NCBI RefSeq assembly: GCF_001949145.1
Contig: NW_019091393.1
Coordinates: 1,296,100 to 1,360,099, forward strand
From: Acanthaster planci
Taxonomy: Eukaryota > Echinodermata > Asteroidea > Valvatida > Acanthasteridae
Length of the DNA stretch: 64,000 bases
Direction: 5' to 3'
How positions within the stretch are numbered: the stretch's first letter is position 1; every line of letters begins with the position of its first letter. This document shows positions 1 through 64,000 of the stretch, one piece after another. Position numbers and translations under genes: made by a program. The notes beneath the pieces were generated by a model. That model was not told where the DNA came from. It saw only the letters and a list, made by a program, of their open reading frames with translations, and searched no databases.

Positions 1-1799
1 AACTGCTCTGTCTGAGGCGCATTGCTAATGGATGGTGGAGTCTGATTCTTTGTGATGCAATCAGAGATAACTATCAGTCATCAAAATCATAATTAACTCA
101 CACTTGACCGGTTATCTTGTGTAGTCAGCATTGCCTGAAATGCTACCAAAGTGATCTTGATTTCATGGAAGTGGACGAAATCTGTTGTAAAGCAGTCTCT
201 TCTTTTCTAAAGAAGAAACAGCTCATTGGCAGAATTTAACACATACTGTATCTTCTACTTTTGATGCCATTTAGAATTCTGATATTAGTGTGTTGCAAGA
301 AATTGGGTTCAATTAAATGGTTTGCTACTCGGCCATTTTGAAAGTCTCAAATACTTAGTTTTACACATGTTGTCGGAAAGGCTAAATGATAGTAATGGAC
401 ATTTGGGTTTTCTTGACTTGGAAAATCTGTTTGCTGCCACCAAGGATTAGGGAAAGCACTTATTAAAATGTGCTTCTCAGAGCAGACCTTGTCATGGCAG
501 ATTCACTGCTTTGCATGGAATCAGGTGGGCTCATTCTGTTAGAGTTTGCTATGTGAGCAGTGTTAGGAACCAGGTGCTTGAATAACTGGACAGGATTTCA
601 GCTAGGATTGCAATCTGCTTGTCCCTTTCCAACCAAAGTTAAAAACTGCCTGGCCTCTTCTAGGAAAATGCTCTGAAATTGGCACCCCTTGGTGTTATCT
701 GAGGATGTCCTCCCATTGCATCCGGTATTTTGGGAAGAAATGTGAAGACTTGTTCCCCGCTGTGAAAGTTAAAAAAATAGAGGCTAGTAAATTTTGAACA
801 AGCAAAAACTGTCTGTCAAGGCTGTCTTTTATTATACATGCATACATGTAGTCATGTACCGCTAGACTTGGCTTGGTGTCGCATAGATTGACCTCCATTC
901 TCAAACATCTTTGCATATCTGTTACCGGTTTATACCTACCACTGAAGCCAGGGTGTTAACAACTGGTTTCATTTCATGTGAATGCCTCTTGTGTCTGAAA
1001 CAAAGTTTCTTTCTTAGGTTCATCCCTTGAAATGGATCCTAACTGCAAGACTCAGGTTTCAGCAACTTGTCATGATCTGATGGCGTCTTATTAAATCCTG
1101 GTAGATTTCACTAGTTTCTGGTGCACACCATCTGTTTCATTGAGTTCATTACACCTGTCATGGTAACCTAGGCTACCATTGAGAATCTTTGTAGCAATCT
1201 ACTAGTGGTACCTCAGACACAAGATAAGGAATAAAAAAAAGAAAGTAAGAATGAGGCATATCCTGTACTGTCATTCAGTCGGCGAGTCCTTGCAGAATTT
1301 GTAAAAAGACCTGACATGATCATAATATTGGTAGTTCATAAAATTTAATATTACCTGTCAGTTATTGCCAGTGGATTCGAATGTGCTGTCAATGGCTAGC
1401 GAGTCGTAGTGCAGAAAGGTTTGGCATTTGGGAGACGACATCCATGTATTGAAACAATAGAGGACGTCGGAAGCAGTTTTGGTAACTACATGTAGCCTAC
1501 GCTGTACCCGATAATCACTGATAAACACTGTGCCCCTGTAACTTTGGTGGACAGCCTACATGTGCATGTAGATACGATAACATTGGCAGCATACTTCGGA
1601 TCCAAAGGACAGTGATATGGCTGTCTATATTTACTTCTGCGCATGCGGAGGAGAGCATGTTACAGGTACATTTGGGTTAAAGTGGATTGTTTTGATGTCA
1701 TTCTGTAGGTCATGATGTAAACTTAGGATGAACTGAGGAAGTGGATGGTAGTGTGTATGTACTGGTACATGTACACAAGCAGGTAAACAAGTAGTCAGC
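1..1799. other. 5' flank of the MAST gene, no gene seen
   Basis: I see no open frame with coding character, no tRNA-like fold and no clear TATA box here. Short ACATGT/TACATG words occur (about 838-851 and 1555-1570). The final part must contain the 5' UTR and promoter of the first MAST exon, but no transcription start can be fixed from sequence alone. An in-frame TAG at 1749-1751 closes the reading frame upstream of the ATG at 1800. Confidence 0.5.

Positions 1800-64000
<62,201 letters not shown>

Overview
The window reads as eukaryotic genomic DNA, about 60% A+T, dominated by long introns. It carries the 5' two-thirds or more of one plus-strand gene: a microtubule-associated serine/threonine kinase (MAST family; vertebrates have the paralogues MAST1-4). 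The gene starts near 1800 and runs off the right edge at 64000. By joining exons whose phases and splice sites agree, I read about 1,398 residues. The order is a variable N-terminus, the MAST pre-kinase domain (DUF1908), an AGC-type Ser/Thr kinase domain with its C-terminal tail, a Ser-rich linker, a PDZ domain and the start of a basic, Ser/Pro-rich C-terminal region. No other convincing gene was found on either strand.

Layout. 1-1799 is 5' flank with nothing recognisable. Three candidate alternative first exons lie at 1800-2174, 4998-5069 and 15037-15198. Each has its own ATG with an in-frame stop upstream, and each ends at a GT donor in phase 0. From 2175 to 40652 is one very large intron region containing the two internal alternative starts and many repeats. 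A common exon at 40653-40970 is symmetric (phase 0/0). The conserved MAST core follows: small exons at 46866-49384 (the [20 protein letters not shown] region), the DUF1908 exons at 54777-57324, the kinase exons at 57755-61362, the linker at 61749-62548 and the PDZ exons at 62920-64000+.

The introns hold several non-coding elements. There are two dispersed MITE-like families: four copies beginning GCCTGTTTGTTTCACA, one with a triplicated interior, and three copies bounded by GGGTAATTCCA. Single foldback elements lie at 45430-45580 and 56594-56812, the latter flanked by TA. A tRNA-headed SINE lies on the minus strand near 59085-59240, and a probable GGGCCC-ended element at 18247-18522. A self-complementary hexamer, (ACATGT)n, is scattered through all the long introns.

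Organism. The MAST protein is clearly animal and resembles an invertebrate single-copy MAST that could join vertebrate MAST2/MAST4-type N-termini (ARRGSLGG, LGQSAPSLSASL). The abundant ACATGT tracts, CCGGTA words and GGGCCC-type MITE would fit a marine invertebrate, possibly an echinoderm such as a sea star. That assignment is inference from general impression, not from a search.

The most unusual points are the three phase-matched first exons, the SAM-like sequence in the first of them, a Gln/His repeat just before the kinase domain, Gln in place of Glu in the kinase GTPE motif, a tandem duplication that copies a real 3' splice site, and a poorly resolved junction at 49384/54777. I found no evidence of a wholly new biological system.
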